From JBGANR01 sp044222225 (GTDB taxonomy: Bacteria > Actinomycetota > Actinomycetes > Mycobacteriales > Mycobacteriaceae): 64,000 nt of DNA. Positions within the stretch are counted from its first letter, which is position 1; each line of letters begins with the position of its first letter. The stretch spans positions 7,045-71,044 of the forward strand of contig JBGANR010000024.1 of assembly GCA_044222225.1 (NCBI GenBank), given 5' to 3'. Both the position numbers and the translations under genes were made by a program. Shown one piece after another: positions 7,882-16,659 of this stretch. The notes beneath the pieces were generated by a model. It worked only from the letters and a program-made list of their open reading frames with translations, did not search any database and was not told where the DNA came from.

Positions 7882-9732
7882 GTGAGTTCGATTCCCAACT
7901 TCGCCGACACGACGTTCACCGATCCCGCGCGGATCCGGAACTTCTGCATCATCGCGCACATCGACCACGGCAAATCGACGCTGGCCGACCGGATGCTGCA
8001 GCTCACCGGCGTCGTCGATGCGCGGGCGATGCGCGCCCAGTACCTCGATCGCATGGACATCGAGCGCGAGCGCGGCATCACCATCAAGGCGCAGAACGTC
8101 CGGCTGCCGTGGAAGGTCGGCGACACCGACTACGTGCTGCACCTCATCGACACCCCGGGCCACGTCGACTTCACCTATGAGGTCTCGCGTGCGCTGGAGG
8201 CGTGCGAGGGTGCGGTGCTGCTCGTCGACGCCGCGCAGGGGATCGAGGCGCAGACCCTCGCCAACCTCTATCTGGCGATGGAGAAGGACCTCGAGATCAT
8301 CCCGGTGCTCAACAAGATCGACCTGCCCGCGGCCGACCCCGACCGCTACGCCGCCGAGATCGCCCACATCGTCGGCTGCGATCCGGACGACGTGCTGCGG
8401 GTCTCGGGCAAGACCGGCGTCGGCGTCGGCGCGTTGCTCGACCGCGTCATCGAACGTGTCCCGGCGCCCGTCGGTGATTCGGACGCGCCGGCGCGCGCCA
8501 TGATCTTCGACTCCGTCTACGACACCTACCGCGGCGTCGTCACCTACATCCGCGTCGTCGACGGCCGGATCGTGCCGCGCGAGAAGATCGCCATGATGTC
8601 GACGGGCGCCACCCACGAACTGCTCGAGGTGGGCATCGTCTCACCGGAGCCCAAACCGAGCCGCGGTCTGGGCGTCGGCGAGGTCGGCTACCTCATCACC
8701 GGCGTCAAGGACGTGCGGCAGTCGAAGGTCGGCGACACCGTCACGTCGGCGCGCCACGGCGCGTCCGAAGCGCTGGGCGGCTACCAGGAGCCCCGGCCGA
8801 TGGTCTATTCCGGGCTCTACCCGGTGGACGGCTCGGACTACCCGAACCTGCGCGAGGCCCTCGACAAGCTGCAGCTCAACGACGCCGCGCTCAACTACGA
8901 GCCGGAGACGTCCGTCGCGCTCGGCTTCGGGTTCCGCTGCGGCTTCCTCGGGCTGCTGCACATGGAGATCACCCGGGAGCGGTTGCAGCGCGAGTTCGGG
9001 CTCGACCTCATCTCGACGGCCCCGAACGTCGTCTACCGCGTCGTCATGGAGGACGGCAGCGAGCGCATCGTGACGAACCCGTCGGACTGGCCCGCCGGCA
9101 AGACGCGCCAGACCTTCGAGCCGATCGTCAAGACGACGATCATCACGCCGAGCGAGTTCATCGGCGCGATCATGGAGCTGTGCCAGGCCCGGCGCGGCGA
9201 ACTCGGCGGGATGGACTACCTCTCGGAGACCCGCGTCGAACTGCGCTACACGATGCCGATGGCGGAGATCATCTTCGACTTCTTCGACTCCCTCAAGTCC
9301 CGCACCCGCGGCTACGCGAGTCTCGACTACGAGGAGTCGGGCGAGCAGGAGTCGGCGCTGGTCAAGGTCGACATCCTGCTGCAGGGCGAGGCCGTCGACG
9401 CGTTCAGCGCGATCGTGCACAAGGACCACGCCTTCGCCTACGGCAACAAGATGACGACCAAGCTCAAGGAGCTCATCCCGCGCCAGCAGTTCGAGGTGCC
9501 GGTGCAGGCCGCGATCGGCAGCAAGATCATCGCCCGCGAGAACATCCGCGCCATTCGCAAGGACGTCCTGGCCAAGTGCTACGGCGGCGACATCAGCCGT
9601 AAGCGCAAGCTGCTGGAGAAGCAGAAGGAGGGCAAGAAGCGGATGAAGACCATCGGCCGCGTCGACGTCCCGCAGGAGGCCTTCGTCGCGGCGCTCTCCT
9701 CGGAGGCGAGCGGCGAGAAGAAGGGCAAGTAG
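7882..9732 (+). CDS. lepA: Elongation factor 4 (LepA)
   Basis: Ribosome-associated GTPase LepA/EF4, which acts on stalled or misplaced ribosomes and in translation initiation. All G motifs are seen: AHIDHGKST, RERGITIKAQ, DTPGH and NKIDLP. The C-terminal LepA-specific part (from about residue 480) includes DRRQFEVPV-like text here reading RQQFEVPVQAAIGSKIIARE and the basic tail RKRKLLEKQKEGKKRMK. About 616 residues, normal for the family. The start is uncertain: the GTG at 7882 abuts AGGAG with no spacing, and the frame stays open upstream to 7780. A strong hairpin follows the stop. Confidence 0.96.
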   Translation: MSSIPNFADTTFTDPARIRNFCIIAHIDHGKSTLADRMLQLTGVVDARAMRAQYLDRMDIERERGITIKAQNVRLPWKVGDTDYVLHLIDTPGHVDFTYEVSRALEACEGAVLLVDAAQGIEAQTLANLYLAMEKDLEIIPVLNKIDLPAADPDRYAAEIAHIVGCDPDDVLRVSGKTGVGVGALLDRVIERVPAPVGDSDAPARAMIFDSVYDTYRGVVTYIRVVDGRIVPREKIAMMSTGATHELLEVGIVSPEPKPSRGLGVGEVGYLITGVKDVRQSKVGDTVTSARHGASEALGGYQEPRPMVYSGLYPVDGSDYPNLREALDKLQLNDAALNYEPETSVALGFGFRCGFLGLLHMEITRERLQREFGLDLISTAPNVVYRVVMEDGSERIVTNPSDWPAGKTRQTFEPIVKTTIITPSEFIGAIMELCQARRGELGGMDYLSETRVELRYTMPMAEIIFDFFDSLKSRTRGYASLDYEESGEQESALVKVDILLQGEAVDAFSAIVHKDHAFAYGNKMTTKLKELIPRQQFEVPVQAAIGSKIIARENIRAIRKDVLAKCYGGDISRKRKLLEKQKEGKKRMKTIGRVDVPQEAFVAALSSEASGEKKGK

Positions 9733-9746
9733 CCCTTCAGACGGTG

Positions 9747-9778
9747 GACGCGGGCGGGCCGGTGGGCTCGCCCGCGTC
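9747..9778. terminator. Bidirectional hairpin after lepA
   Basis: A perfect 10-bp stem (GACGCGGGCG and its complement) with a 12-base loop lies between the converging stop codons of lepA and the membrane protein gene. Confidence 0.65.
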
Positions 9779-9793
9779 GTCGTCGGTGGGCTG

Positions 9794-10486
9794 TCAGTAC
9801 CGCCGGCGGCCGACGGCCTCGATGTACCGAGTGCTCGGCGTCTTCCAGGCGAGCACGATCGCCAGGACGAACGCCGCCGCCGACCCGACGTCGAGTACGG
9901 TGCCGGCGCCGATGTTGGTCAGCGCGATCAGCGTGAACAGGACGCCGATGACGCCGAGGATCGTCAGCATGACGCGCGCCCAGTTCTTGCCCATCCGCAG
10001 GAACACGGTGAACACCGCGACGAGCGCCACGAAGAACAGCGAGACGCCGCCGGCGAGGACGAGACCGAACGTCGCGGCGGCCTCGGCGGTCTCCCGGGTG
10101 ATCTCGCCGCTCTGCGCGAGCGCCTCTCGGACGACGGCCTCGCGGTCGTATCCGGCGATGTTGATGACGGCGCCGATGAGCGAGAGCGCCGCGGCGGCGA
10201 AGAACGCCTGGACGGAGCGGGTCAGCGTCAAGGGGCGCTCGTCGGCCGTCGTGTCGACCGACGGGGGATGGGGCATCGGCCCGCCGCCTGTGGCCGGGAA
10301 TCCGGAACCTTGGGGGTACCCGGAACCCTGGGGGAACCCGGAGCCCTGCGGCGGGAGCCCGGAGGCCTGCGGGAAGCCAGAGCCTTGCGGGAATCCGGAG
10401 CCCTGCGGCTGCGGTCCGGAGGGTGGTCGGTGGGGTGGCTCGCCGCCGGCGGGAGGCTGCCCGGAAACGGACGGATCGTCGCTCAT
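9794..10486 (-). CDS. Membrane protein with a Pro/Gln/Gly/Ser-repeat cytoplasmic tail
   Basis: Unrecognised membrane protein of 230 residues. The first 75 residues are a soluble, disordered segment made of about seven degenerate copies of PQGSGF (variants PQASGL, PQGSGY, PQGSGF). The remainder has four hydrophobic helices (starting near AFFAAAALSLIGAVI, AATFGLVLAGGVSLFFVALVAV, VMLTILGVIGVLFTLIALT and AAAFVLAIVLAW). Proline-rich heads of this kind are common on actinobacterial cell-envelope proteins, but no function can be assigned. It converges with lepA and is divergent from the nitronate monooxygenase gene. Confidence 0.75.
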   Translation of the reverse strand: MSDDPSVSGQPPAGGEPPHRPPSGPQPQGSGFPQGSGFPQASGLPPQGSGFPQGSGYPQGSGFPATGGGPMPHPPSVDTTADERPLTLTRSVQAFFAAAALSLIGAVINIAGYDREAVVREALAQSGEITRETAEAAATFGLVLAGGVSLFFVALVAVFTVFLRMGKNWARVMLTILGVIGVLFTLIALTNIGAGTVLDVGSAAAFVLAIVLAWKTPSTRYIEAVGRRRY

Positions 10487-10622
10487 GGTGTCTGACGCTA
10501 TGTCCGAATCGGCCGGAGAGCAAACCGAGCCCGCGGGGCGTCGACGAATCGCGACCCGAGCCGTCGTATGGTCGGGACGGTCGGCCCGTGCCTCGGCCGC
10601 CGTTGTGCGTGAGGAGACGAGA

Positions 10623-11552
10623 GTGCTGGACACCTGGTTGACCCGGACGCTCGGACTGCGGCTGCCGATCATCGGCGCTCCGATGGGCGGACGCGCCGGC
10701 GGCGAGCTCGCCGGCCACGTGACGGCGGCCGGCGGGCTCGGCATGATCGGCGCCGCCCGGTACAACACCGCGGCGTGGCTGGCGGAGCAGTCGGCGATCG
10801 CCCGGGAGATCGGCGGCGGACCGCTCGCCTTCGGCCTCATGACGTGGTCCCTCGACGACGACGATTCGCTGCTCGACGCGGTGCTCGTCCACCGGCCGCG
10901 ACTCGTCAGTCTGTCCTTCGGCGATCCGGCGCCCTATGTCGAGCGGGTGAAGGCGGCCGGGGCCGTCGTCGTCTCGCAGATCAACACGATCGCCGACCTG
11001 CGTGAAGTAGAGGCCGCGGGCGTCGACGCCGTCGTCGCCCAGGGCGCCGAAGCCGGCGGGCACACCGGACGGATCGCGACGCTGCCGCTCCTGCAGGAGG
11101 TCCTGGAGTCGACGGACCTGCCGGTGCTCGCCGCGGGCGGCATCGCGACGGGCCGCGGGCTGGCCGCGGTGCTGGCCGCTGGCGGCGAGGGGGCCTTCGT
11201 CGGGACGGCACTGCTCGCCAGCCCGGAGACGGTGGGGCCGGGCTACGCCGTCGAGCGGCTGCTCGCCGCGGGCAGCGCCGACACCGTCTACACCGACGTC
11301 TTCGACAAGGCCCGGCACCAGCCGTGGCCTGCGCGCTGGTACGGCCGCGCGCTGACCAACGGATTCACCGAGCGCTGGCACGGCGCCGGCGCCGCCGAGG
11401 ACGCGATCGCCGCGTCGTACGACGGTGCGGCCGCCGATGCCGGCGTCGTCTACGCGGGACAGGCGGCCGGGCTGGTCCGGGCGTCGCGTCCGGCGGGCGA
11501 GATCGTCGCCGAGATGGGCGCTCGGGCGGAAGATCTGCTGCGTCGGTTCTGA
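10623..11552 (+). CDS. Nitronate monooxygenase family protein
   Basis: FMN-dependent nitronate monooxygenase (2-nitropropane dioxygenase-like), 309 residues, oxidising propionate 3-nitronate or similar alkyl nitronates. TIM barrel markers: LRLPIIGAPMGG at the N-terminus (phosphate/FMN binding), GGLGMIGAA, the glycine-rich GAEAGGHTGR carrying the catalytic His, PVLAAGGIATG and GAFVGTALLAS. GTG start with GAGGAG six bases upstream. Closely related barrels act as enoyl-ACP reductases, so the substrate class is not certain. Confidence 0.88.
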   Translation: MLDTWLTRTLGLRLPIIGAPMGGRAGGELAGHVTAAGGLGMIGAARYNTAAWLAEQSAIAREIGGGPLAFGLMTWSLDDDDSLLDAVLVHRPRLVSLSFGDPAPYVERVKAAGAVVVSQINTIADLREVEAAGVDAVVAQGAEAGGHTGRIATLPLLQEVLESTDLPVLAAGGIATGRGLAAVLAAGGEGAFVGTALLASPETVGPGYAVERLLAAGSADTVYTDVFDKARHQPWPARWYGRALTNGFTERWHGAGAAEDAIAASYDGAAADAGVVYAGQAAGLVRASRPAGEIVAEMGARAEDLLRRF

Positions 11553-11565
11553 CGCACGGCGAAGT

Positions 11566-11648
11566 CTGTCGCTGAGCGGGCAGAGGCGACGTATATCGTC
11601 GCGTGCCCTCGCTCAGCTGCCGGTACTGGACAGTATTTTTCGGGGCAG
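11566..11648 (+). repeat. Dispersed hairpin repeat, copy A
   Basis: About 83 bases after the monooxygenase stop codon align with copy B at 20415-20494, sharing GAGGCGACGTATAT and the order of the flanking blocks through to a GTATTT-T-CGGG tail. Copy A folds into a long imperfect hairpin: GCTGAGCG (11571-11578) pairs with 11610-11617, and GCGACG (11586-11591) pairs with 11597-11602 around a TATAT loop. It may be a REP-like repeat that also ends transcription. Confidence 0.55.
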
Positions 11649-11720
11649 TTGTGCGCGCGGTGATTCTTAACCCCCGAGCGCGGCGTCGGGCCCGGCGCGC
11701 GGCCCCGTTAGGCTGGCCGG

Positions 11721-11960
11721 GTGGGTGGCATCGGTACGTGGTGGGACGGCGTGGAGCAGTGGCTCACCGGCCGGCCGTATGTCGTGCAGCTCATCGTCGT
11801 GTCCGTCTTCTTCATCCCCCTCGCGGCCGGCCTCGCCGCGGGCCTGAACGCGCTGGTCGGCAAGGGTTTCCGGGTGGTCGACAGGATGGCCGAGCGACGC
11901 GACGAGGGACGTGCCGCCGCGGCCGTCGGCGCCCAGGAGACCGGTGAGGAGACCTCGTGA
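11721..11960 (+). CDS. Small single-helix membrane protein
   Basis: Small protein of 79 residues with a short N-terminal amphipathic segment (IGTWWDGVEQWLTG), one strong transmembrane helix (about 21-42, VVQLIVVSVFFIPLAAGLAAG) and a charged, Ala-rich cytoplasmic tail with RMAERRDEGR. Function unknown. A similarly placed small membrane gene exists between lepA and subI in mycobacteria as I remember (Rv2401A region), but I cannot confirm homology. Its stop overlaps the GTG of a still smaller membrane peptide. Confidence 0.7.
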   Translation: MGGIGTWWDGVEQWLTGRPYVVQLIVVSVFFIPLAAGLAAGLNALVGKGFRVVDRMAERRDEGRAAAAVGAQETGEETS

Positions 11961-12040
11961 GGATGCCCCGCTCGAAGGTGACGCTCGCGCTCGTCGCGCT
12001 CGTCGTACTCGTACTCGTGGCGTGGTTCCTGACCAGGTGA
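11957..12040 (+). CDS. 27-residue hydrophobic membrane peptide
   Basis: Very short gene starting at a GTG that overlaps the previous stop codon (GTGA). It reads VRMPRSK followed by an uninterrupted hydrophobic stretch (LALVALVVLVLVAWFL) and ends in TR. This is the shape of a single-pass membrane microprotein with a basic N-terminus. The overlap and shared membrane topology suggest it works with the 79-residue partner. No family is recognised. Confidence 0.5.
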   Translation: MRMPRSKVTLALVALVVLVLVAWFLTR

Positions 12041-12135
12041 CGACGGCCGCATGCCAGGCGACGGCGCCGGGCGGTACGCGACGGCGGCGGCGCGCTGCTA
12101 GCGTTCCGGCCATGGCAGAGTCCTCGGGTGCCGTG

Positions 12136-12162
12136 ATGCGCCCCACCCGCCGCTGTCGTTGA
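12136..12162 (+). CDS. Possible cysteine leader peptide MRPTRRCR
   Basis: An 8-codon reading frame (MRPTRRCR, stop) lies 107 bases before the subI start and is followed by a CGGCTC/GAGCCG hairpin at 12167-12185. Short arginine-rich frames with a cysteine near the end precede sulfur-assimilation genes in mycobacteria and relatives, where slow Cys translation changes expression downstream. Only one Cys codon is present here and there is no ribosome binding site, so this is a candidate only. Confidence 0.4.
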   Translation: MRPTRRCR

Positions 12163-12166
12163 CGCC

Positions 12167-12185
12167 CGGCTCGCTCTGAGAGCCG
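12167..12185 (+). promoter_or_regulatory. Hairpin after the candidate leader peptide
   Basis: Six-base perfect stem CGGCTC/GAGCCG with a seven-base loop, starting five bases after the leader-peptide stop. It is positioned where an attenuator or access-blocking structure would be expected for a translated leader in front of subI. Confidence 0.35.
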
Positions 12186-12268
12186 TCGTCCCGACTCTCC
12201 GCCCGTCGCCCTCGGCGCCGCCGCGTCCGCTCGCGCGTTGTGGCGTCTGCCCATCGAGAAGGACCCAC

Positions 12269-13372
12269 ATGCCATCACGTCGAGACGGCCGCGCCCGGCC
12301 GTCGCGTCTCGCTCGCGGCGCGTCCGCGCTGCTCGCGGCGTTCGTCGCGATCGGTGTCGCCGGGTGCGGCGCCGGGTCGACCGATCATCCCGGCGGCGCC
12401 GACATCTCCAGCGGAACCGTGCGGTTGAACGTCGTCGCCTACGCCGTCCCGAAGCCCGCCTTCGACGAGCTGATTCCGGCGTTCCGCGCGACGCCCGCCG
12501 GCCATGACGTGGGCTTCTCGGCGTCGTACGGCGCATCCGGCGACCAGAGCCGCAAGGTGGCCCGCCACGTTCCGACGGACGTCGTCAACTTCTCGGTGGC
12601 GCCGGACGTCACCCGGCTCGTCAAGGCAGGCCTCGTCGATCCGGGCTGGGAGAAGGCGCGGCCGCATCTCAGCACGCCCTTCGGCTCGGTGGTGACGCTC
12701 GTCGTGCGCAAGGGCAATCCCAAGGGCATCCACGACTGGAACGACCTGCTCAAGCCCGGTGTGGAGGTGATCACGCCGAATCCCGGAAGCTCGGGATCGG
12801 CCAAGTGGAACCTGCTCGCGCCGTTCGCCGCGCTCGGCGGGGGCGGCGCCGATCGGCAGGCCGGTCTCGACTTCGTGCGCAGCCTCGTGCGCGATCACAT
12901 CACGGTCAACCCCAAATCGGGCCGCGAGGCGACGACCACCTTCGAGCAGGGGCAGGGCGACGTCCTCATCAGCTATGAGAACGAGGCGATCATGCTGGCC
13001 CGCAAGGGCGGCGACGTCGACATCGTGACCCCGCCGCAGACGTTCCGCATCGACAACCCCGTCGCGCTCGTCTCCACGTCGGAGAACAAGGACGCGGCGA
13101 ACGCCTTCCTCGACTTCCTGTTCACCCCGGAGGCGCAGCGGATCTGGGCGCGGCAGGGCTTCCGTCCGACGGATCCGGCGGCGCTGAAGGAGGCGATCGA
13201 CGGCGGCCTGTTCGCGCCGGTCGCCGGCCGGCTCTGGACGATCGACGACGTCGGCGCCGCATTGGACGTCGCCAAAGACGGCAAGCGGTTGCAGGGCTGG
13301 GCCGCCGTCGATCAGGCGCTGTTCGGTACGTCCGGGGCGATCACGAAGATCTACGACTCGAGGGGCAAGTGA
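12269..13372 (+). CDS. subI: Sulfate-binding lipoprotein of the sulfate ABC importer
   Basis: Extracytoplasmic sulfate/thiosulfate-binding protein that delivers sulfate to CysT-CysW. 367 residues. The signal peptide (basic PSRRDGRARPSRLARG then ALLAAFVAIGVAGC) ends in a lipobox VAGC, so the mature protein starts at about Cys32 and is lipid-anchored. Family motifs: SYGASGDQSRKV, VNFSVAPDVTRLVKAGLV, VITPNPGSSGSAKWNLLA (anion-binding loop) and ISYENEAIM. AGAAGGA lies six bases before the ATG. First gene of subI-cysT-cysW-cysA; the stop overlaps the cysT ATG (TGATG). Confidence 0.95.
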   Translation: MPSRRDGRARPSRLARGASALLAAFVAIGVAGCGAGSTDHPGGADISSGTVRLNVVAYAVPKPAFDELIPAFRATPAGHDVGFSASYGASGDQSRKVARHVPTDVVNFSVAPDVTRLVKAGLVDPGWEKARPHLSTPFGSVVTLVVRKGNPKGIHDWNDLLKPGVEVITPNPGSSGSAKWNLLAPFAALGGGGADRQAGLDFVRSLVRDHITVNPKSGREATTTFEQGQGDVLISYENEAIMLARKGGDVDIVTPPQTFRIDNPVALVSTSENKDAANAFLDFLFTPEAQRIWARQGFRPTDPAALKEAIDGGLFAPVAGRLWTIDDVGAALDVAKDGKRLQGWAAVDQALFGTSGAITKIYDSRGK

Positions 13373-14187
13373 TGCGGCGCCGGGGATCGGTGAAACGCAC
13401 GTCGTTGCGCGGCGGCATCGGGCTGGGGGTGGCGAGCCTGTGGCTCACCGTCATCGTGCTGCTGCCGCTCGCCGCGATCACCGTCGCCTCGTTCGCGGAC
13501 GGCTGGTCGGGCTTCTGGACCGCGATCACGGCGCCCGCCGCGCTCGACGCCCTGTGGATCACGGTGTGGGTGTCGGTGCTGGTCTCGCTCATCAACGTCG
13601 TCTTCGGCACGATCGTGGCCTGGGTGCTCGTGCGGGACGAATTCCCCGGCAAGGGTTTCGTCAACGCCGTCATCGATCTGCCGTTCGCGTTGCCGACGAT
13701 CGTCGCCAGCCTCGTGCTGCTGTCGCTGTACGGCCCGAACAGTCCGATCGACCTCAAGCTCAACGCGACGCAGCCGGCGCTGATCATCGCGCTGACCTTC
13801 GTGACGTTGCCGTTCGTCGTCCGTCAGGTGCAGCCGGTGCTCATGGAACTGGACACCGACGTCGAGGAGGCCGGTGCGTCGCTCGGCGCGTCGAACCTGA
13901 CGATCTTCCGCCGGATCGTGCTGCCGGCCCTGCTGCCGCCGATCCTCACCGGGGCCGGCCTGGCGTTCACCCGGGCGATCGGCGAGTTCGGGTCCGTCGT
14001 GCTCATCGGCGGCAACGTCCCGGGCCGGACGCAGGTGACCTCGCAGTACATCCAGCAGCAGATCGAGGTCGACGCCCCGACGAACGCCGCCGCGGCGTCG
14101 GTGGTGCTGCTGTTCATCGCGTTCGTCGTGCTGTCGGCACTTCGGCTCGTGACGCGCCGCGCGGCGCGGCGGGAGGAGGCGTCGTGA
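13372..14187 (+). CDS. cysT: Sulfate ABC transporter permease CysT
   Basis: Inner-membrane permease of the sulfate importer, 271 residues and about six helices. The coupling-helix (EAA) motif that contacts the ATPase reads EEAGASLGASNLTIFRRIVLPALLPPILTG. DLPFALPTIVASLVLLSLYG and FVTLPFVVRQVQPVLMELD are typical CysT text. Starts at the ATG sharing one base with the subI stop. Confidence 0.95.
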   Translation: MRRRGSVKRTSLRGGIGLGVASLWLTVIVLLPLAAITVASFADGWSGFWTAITAPAALDALWITVWVSVLVSLINVVFGTIVAWVLVRDEFPGKGFVNAVIDLPFALPTIVASLVLLSLYGPNSPIDLKLNATQPALIIALTFVTLPFVVRQVQPVLMELDTDVEEAGASLGASNLTIFRRIVLPALLPPILTGAGLAFTRAIGEFGSVVLIGGNVPGRTQVTSQYIQQQIEVDAPTNAAAASVVLLFIAFVVLSALRLVTRRAARREEAS

Positions 14188-14212
14188 CGATCATCCGAGA
14201 GGAGGGGGCCCG

Positions 14213-15043
14213 ATGAAACCGAGTCCCGCCGCCCGCTACGGGCTGCGCGCCGTGGCGCTGCTCTACGTCTTCGGCCTGCTCGTCGTGCCGCTGGGCGTCA
14301 TCTTCTACCGGTCGTTCGAGCATGGACTGGGCCAGTTCTGGGACTGGATCACGACGCCCGCGGCCATCGCCGCGCTGCAGCTGAGCGTGCTCATCGTGGT
14401 GATCATCGTGCCGCTCAACGTCGTGTTCGGCGTCGCGACGGCGATCGCGCTGGTGCGCGGCCGGTTCCGCGGGCGGGGGCTCATCCAGGCCGTCGTCGAC
14501 CTGCCGTTCGCCGTCTCGCCGGTCATCGTCGGCGTCGCGCTCATCCTGCTGTGGGGGTACGGCGGCTGGTTCGGCGGCCTCGAATCGGTGGGCTTCCGCA
14601 TCATCTTCGGGCTGCCCGGCATGGTGCTGGCGACGCTCTTCGTGACGCTGCCGTTCGTCGTCCGCGAGGTGGAGCCGGTGCTCGTCGAGATCGGTAACGA
14701 GCAGGAGGAGGCGGCCGCGACGCTCGGCGCCAACGCCTGGCAGACGTTCACCCGCGTCACGCTGCCGGCCATCCGCTGGGGCCTCACCTACGGCGTCATC
14801 CTCACCATCGCCCGCGGGCTCGGCGAGTACGGCGCGGTGACGATGGTGTCGTCCAACTTCCCGGGCGTCTCGCAGACGCTGACGCTGCTCGTGCACTCGC
14901 GCTACACCGACGACTACAACGAGTACGGCGCCTACGCCGCCGCGACGCTGCTCATGCTGGTGGCCGTCGCCGTGCTGGTCGCCATGACGCTCATCGAACA
15001 AGGGGCCGCGCGCCGCGGTGACCGGAAAGAGCAGGACGCATGA
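14213..15043 (+). CDS. cysW: Sulfate ABC transporter permease CysW
   Basis: Second membrane subunit of the sulfate importer, 276 residues. It parallels CysT: DLPFAVSPVIVGVALILLWG, FVTLPFVVREVEPVLVEIG and the EAA loop EEAAATLGANAWQTFTRVTLPAI. A strong ribosome binding site (GAGAGGAGGGG) precedes the ATG, and its end overlaps the cysA start (ATGA), so the two are coupled. Confidence 0.95.
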   Translation: MKPSPAARYGLRAVALLYVFGLLVVPLGVIFYRSFEHGLGQFWDWITTPAAIAALQLSVLIVVIIVPLNVVFGVATAIALVRGRFRGRGLIQAVVDLPFAVSPVIVGVALILLWGYGGWFGGLESVGFRIIFGLPGMVLATLFVTLPFVVREVEPVLVEIGNEQEEAAATLGANAWQTFTRVTLPAIRWGLTYGVILTIARGLGEYGAVTMVSSNFPGVSQTLTLLVHSRYTDDYNEYGAYAAATLLMLVAVAVLVAMTLIEQGAARRGDRKEQDA

Positions 15044-16038
15044 CGATCAGTGTGCGGAACGCGAACAAGCGCTACGGCGACTTCGCGGCCCTGGACGACG
15101 TGTCCATCGAGATCCCGTCCGGGTCGCTGACGGCGCTGCTCGGGCCGTCCGGCTCCGGCAAGTCGACGCTGCTGCGTGCCATCGCGGGCCTCGACCTGCC
15201 CGATTCGGGGACGATCGCCATCAACGGCGCCGACGTCTCCTCGCTGCCGCCGCAGCGCCGGGGGATCGGTTTCGTGTTCCAGCACTATGCCGCCTTCAAG
15301 CATCTGACGGTGCGGGAGAACGTCGCGTTCGGGCTGCGCATCCGCAAGCGGCCGGCCGCCGAGATCAAGCGCAAGGTCGACGATCTGCTCGACGTCGTCG
15401 GGCTCGCCGGCTTCCAGACCCGCTACCCGGCGCAGCTCTCCGGCGGGCAGCGGCAGCGGATGGCGCTGGCCCGGGCGCTGGCCGTCGACCCCGAGGTGCT
15501 GCTGCTCGACGAGCCGTTCGGCGCGCTGGACGCCAAGGTGCGCGACGACCTGCGCGCCTGGCTGCGGCGGCTGCACGACGAGGTGCACGTGACGACGGTC
15601 CTCGTCACCCACGACCAGGCGGAGGCGCTCGACGTCGCCGACCGGATCGCCGTGCTCAACCGGGGCCGTATCGAGCAGATCGGCACGCCCGAGGACCTCT
15701 ACGACCGGCCGGCCAACGCGTTCGTCATGTCGTTCCTCGGCAACACCGCCCGGCTCAACGGCGTCCTCGTCCGGCCGCACGACATCCGCGTCGGCCGCAC
15801 GCCGGACCGCGCCCGCGAACCCGTCGGCAGCGGTCCGGCGGCGACCCTCGACATCCTCAAAGCCACCGTCGTCCGTGTCGTCCGCCTGGGCTTCGAGGTG
15901 CGCGTCGAGCTGCGCAACGCCGCCACGGGTGAGGACTTCTACGCCCAGATCACCCGCGGCGACGCCGAGGCGCTCGGCCTCAGCGAGGGCGACGAGGTGT
16001 ACGTGCGGGCCACCCGGCTGCCGGAGTTGGGACATTGA
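15040..16038 (+). CDS. cysA: Sulfate ABC transporter ATPase CysA
   Basis: ATPase of the sulfate/thiosulfate importer, 332 residues. Walker A GPSGSGKST, Q-loop FVFQHYAAF, signature LSGGQRQRMALARAL, Walker B VLLLDEPFGALD and H-loop VLVTHDQAEA are all intact. The C-terminal part (from about residue 240) is a TOBE-like regulatory domain: LVRPHDIRVG and EVRVELRNAATGEDFYAQI. Last gene of the importer operon. Confidence 0.95.
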   Translation: MTISVRNANKRYGDFAALDDVSIEIPSGSLTALLGPSGSGKSTLLRAIAGLDLPDSGTIAINGADVSSLPPQRRGIGFVFQHYAAFKHLTVRENVAFGLRIRKRPAAEIKRKVDDLLDVVGLAGFQTRYPAQLSGGQRQRMALARALAVDPEVLLLDEPFGALDAKVRDDLRAWLRRLHDEVHVTTVLVTHDQAEALDVADRIAVLNRGRIEQIGTPEDLYDRPANAFVMSFLGNTARLNGVLVRPHDIRVGRTPDRAREPVGSGPAATLDILKATVVRVVRLGFEVRVELRNAATGEDFYAQITRGDAEALGLSEGDEVYVRATRLPELGH

Positions 16039-16089
16039 GACCGTGCGCTCGCCCGGACACTAGTGCGCCGTCGTCGTAGGCTGGTCACC

Positions 16090-16629
16090 GTGACCGCAGC
16101 GACCGTTCGCCCGCTTCTCTCCGTGGAGCAGTGGCGTGCCTTGGGGGAGGACACGTCGTCGCACGCGGAGCTGCAGGAGGGGGTCCTGATCGTGTCGCCG
16201 CGACCGCGTCCCGAGCATCAGGACGCGGTCTTGGCGCTCGGTTCTCAGCTTCGCCTACAGGTGCCCCGGGGTATGCGGGTGTCCCCGGAGATCGACATCG
16301 TGATCGATTCGCGGTTTCCGGCCACCGTCCGCGTGCCGGATCTCGTGGTGCGACGAGTGAGCGATGAGCGACCCGTGCCCGCTTCTCAGGTCGTGCTCGC
16401 GGTCGAGGTGCTGTCGCCGGGGACGCGGCGCGTCGATCTGGTGATGAAGCGCAGCGAGTACGCCGACGCCGGCATCCCGCACTACTGGATCGTCGACCTC
16501 GACGGCGCGCAGGTGCGGCTGGAGGTGCTGACGCTCGTCGACGGCGCCTACCGGTCGGTGACGGCCACCGGCGAGTACGCCGCGACGGTGCCCTTCGACG
16601 TGCGCCTCGACCTCACCGCCCTCGTCTGA
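16090..16629 (+). CDS. Uma2 family (DUF820) nuclease-like protein
   Basis: Uma2/DUF820 family protein with a predicted restriction-endonuclease-like fold; biological role unknown. Start taken as the GTG at 16090 (179 residues). The fold's active-site elements are visible: PEIDIVIDSRF and VPDLVVRRV (Asp), VLAVEVLSPGTRRVDLVMKRSEYADAGIPHYWIVD (Glu-x-Leu-Ser-x-x-x-Arg, Lys, Tyr). Stands alone between the sulfate importer and a convergent gene; such genes are often multicopy in actinobacteria and cyanobacteria. Confidence 0.82.
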   Translation: MTAATVRPLLSVEQWRALGEDTSSHAELQEGVLIVSPRPRPEHQDAVLALGSQLRLQVPRGMRVSPEIDIVIDSRFPATVRVPDLVVRRVSDERPVPASQVVLAVEVLSPGTRRVDLVMKRSEYADAGIPHYWIVDLDGAQVRLEVLTLVDGAYRSVTATGEYAATVPFDVRLDLTALV

Positions 16630-16659
16630 GGGGAGTCGAGCCGCACGTCGCGGCCGCTT

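Noticed and set aside
10290..10430. Tandem short repeats that might suggest a CRISPR array
   Set aside because: The units are 18 bases without unique spacers and lie inside a gene, encoding PQGSGF-like repeats.
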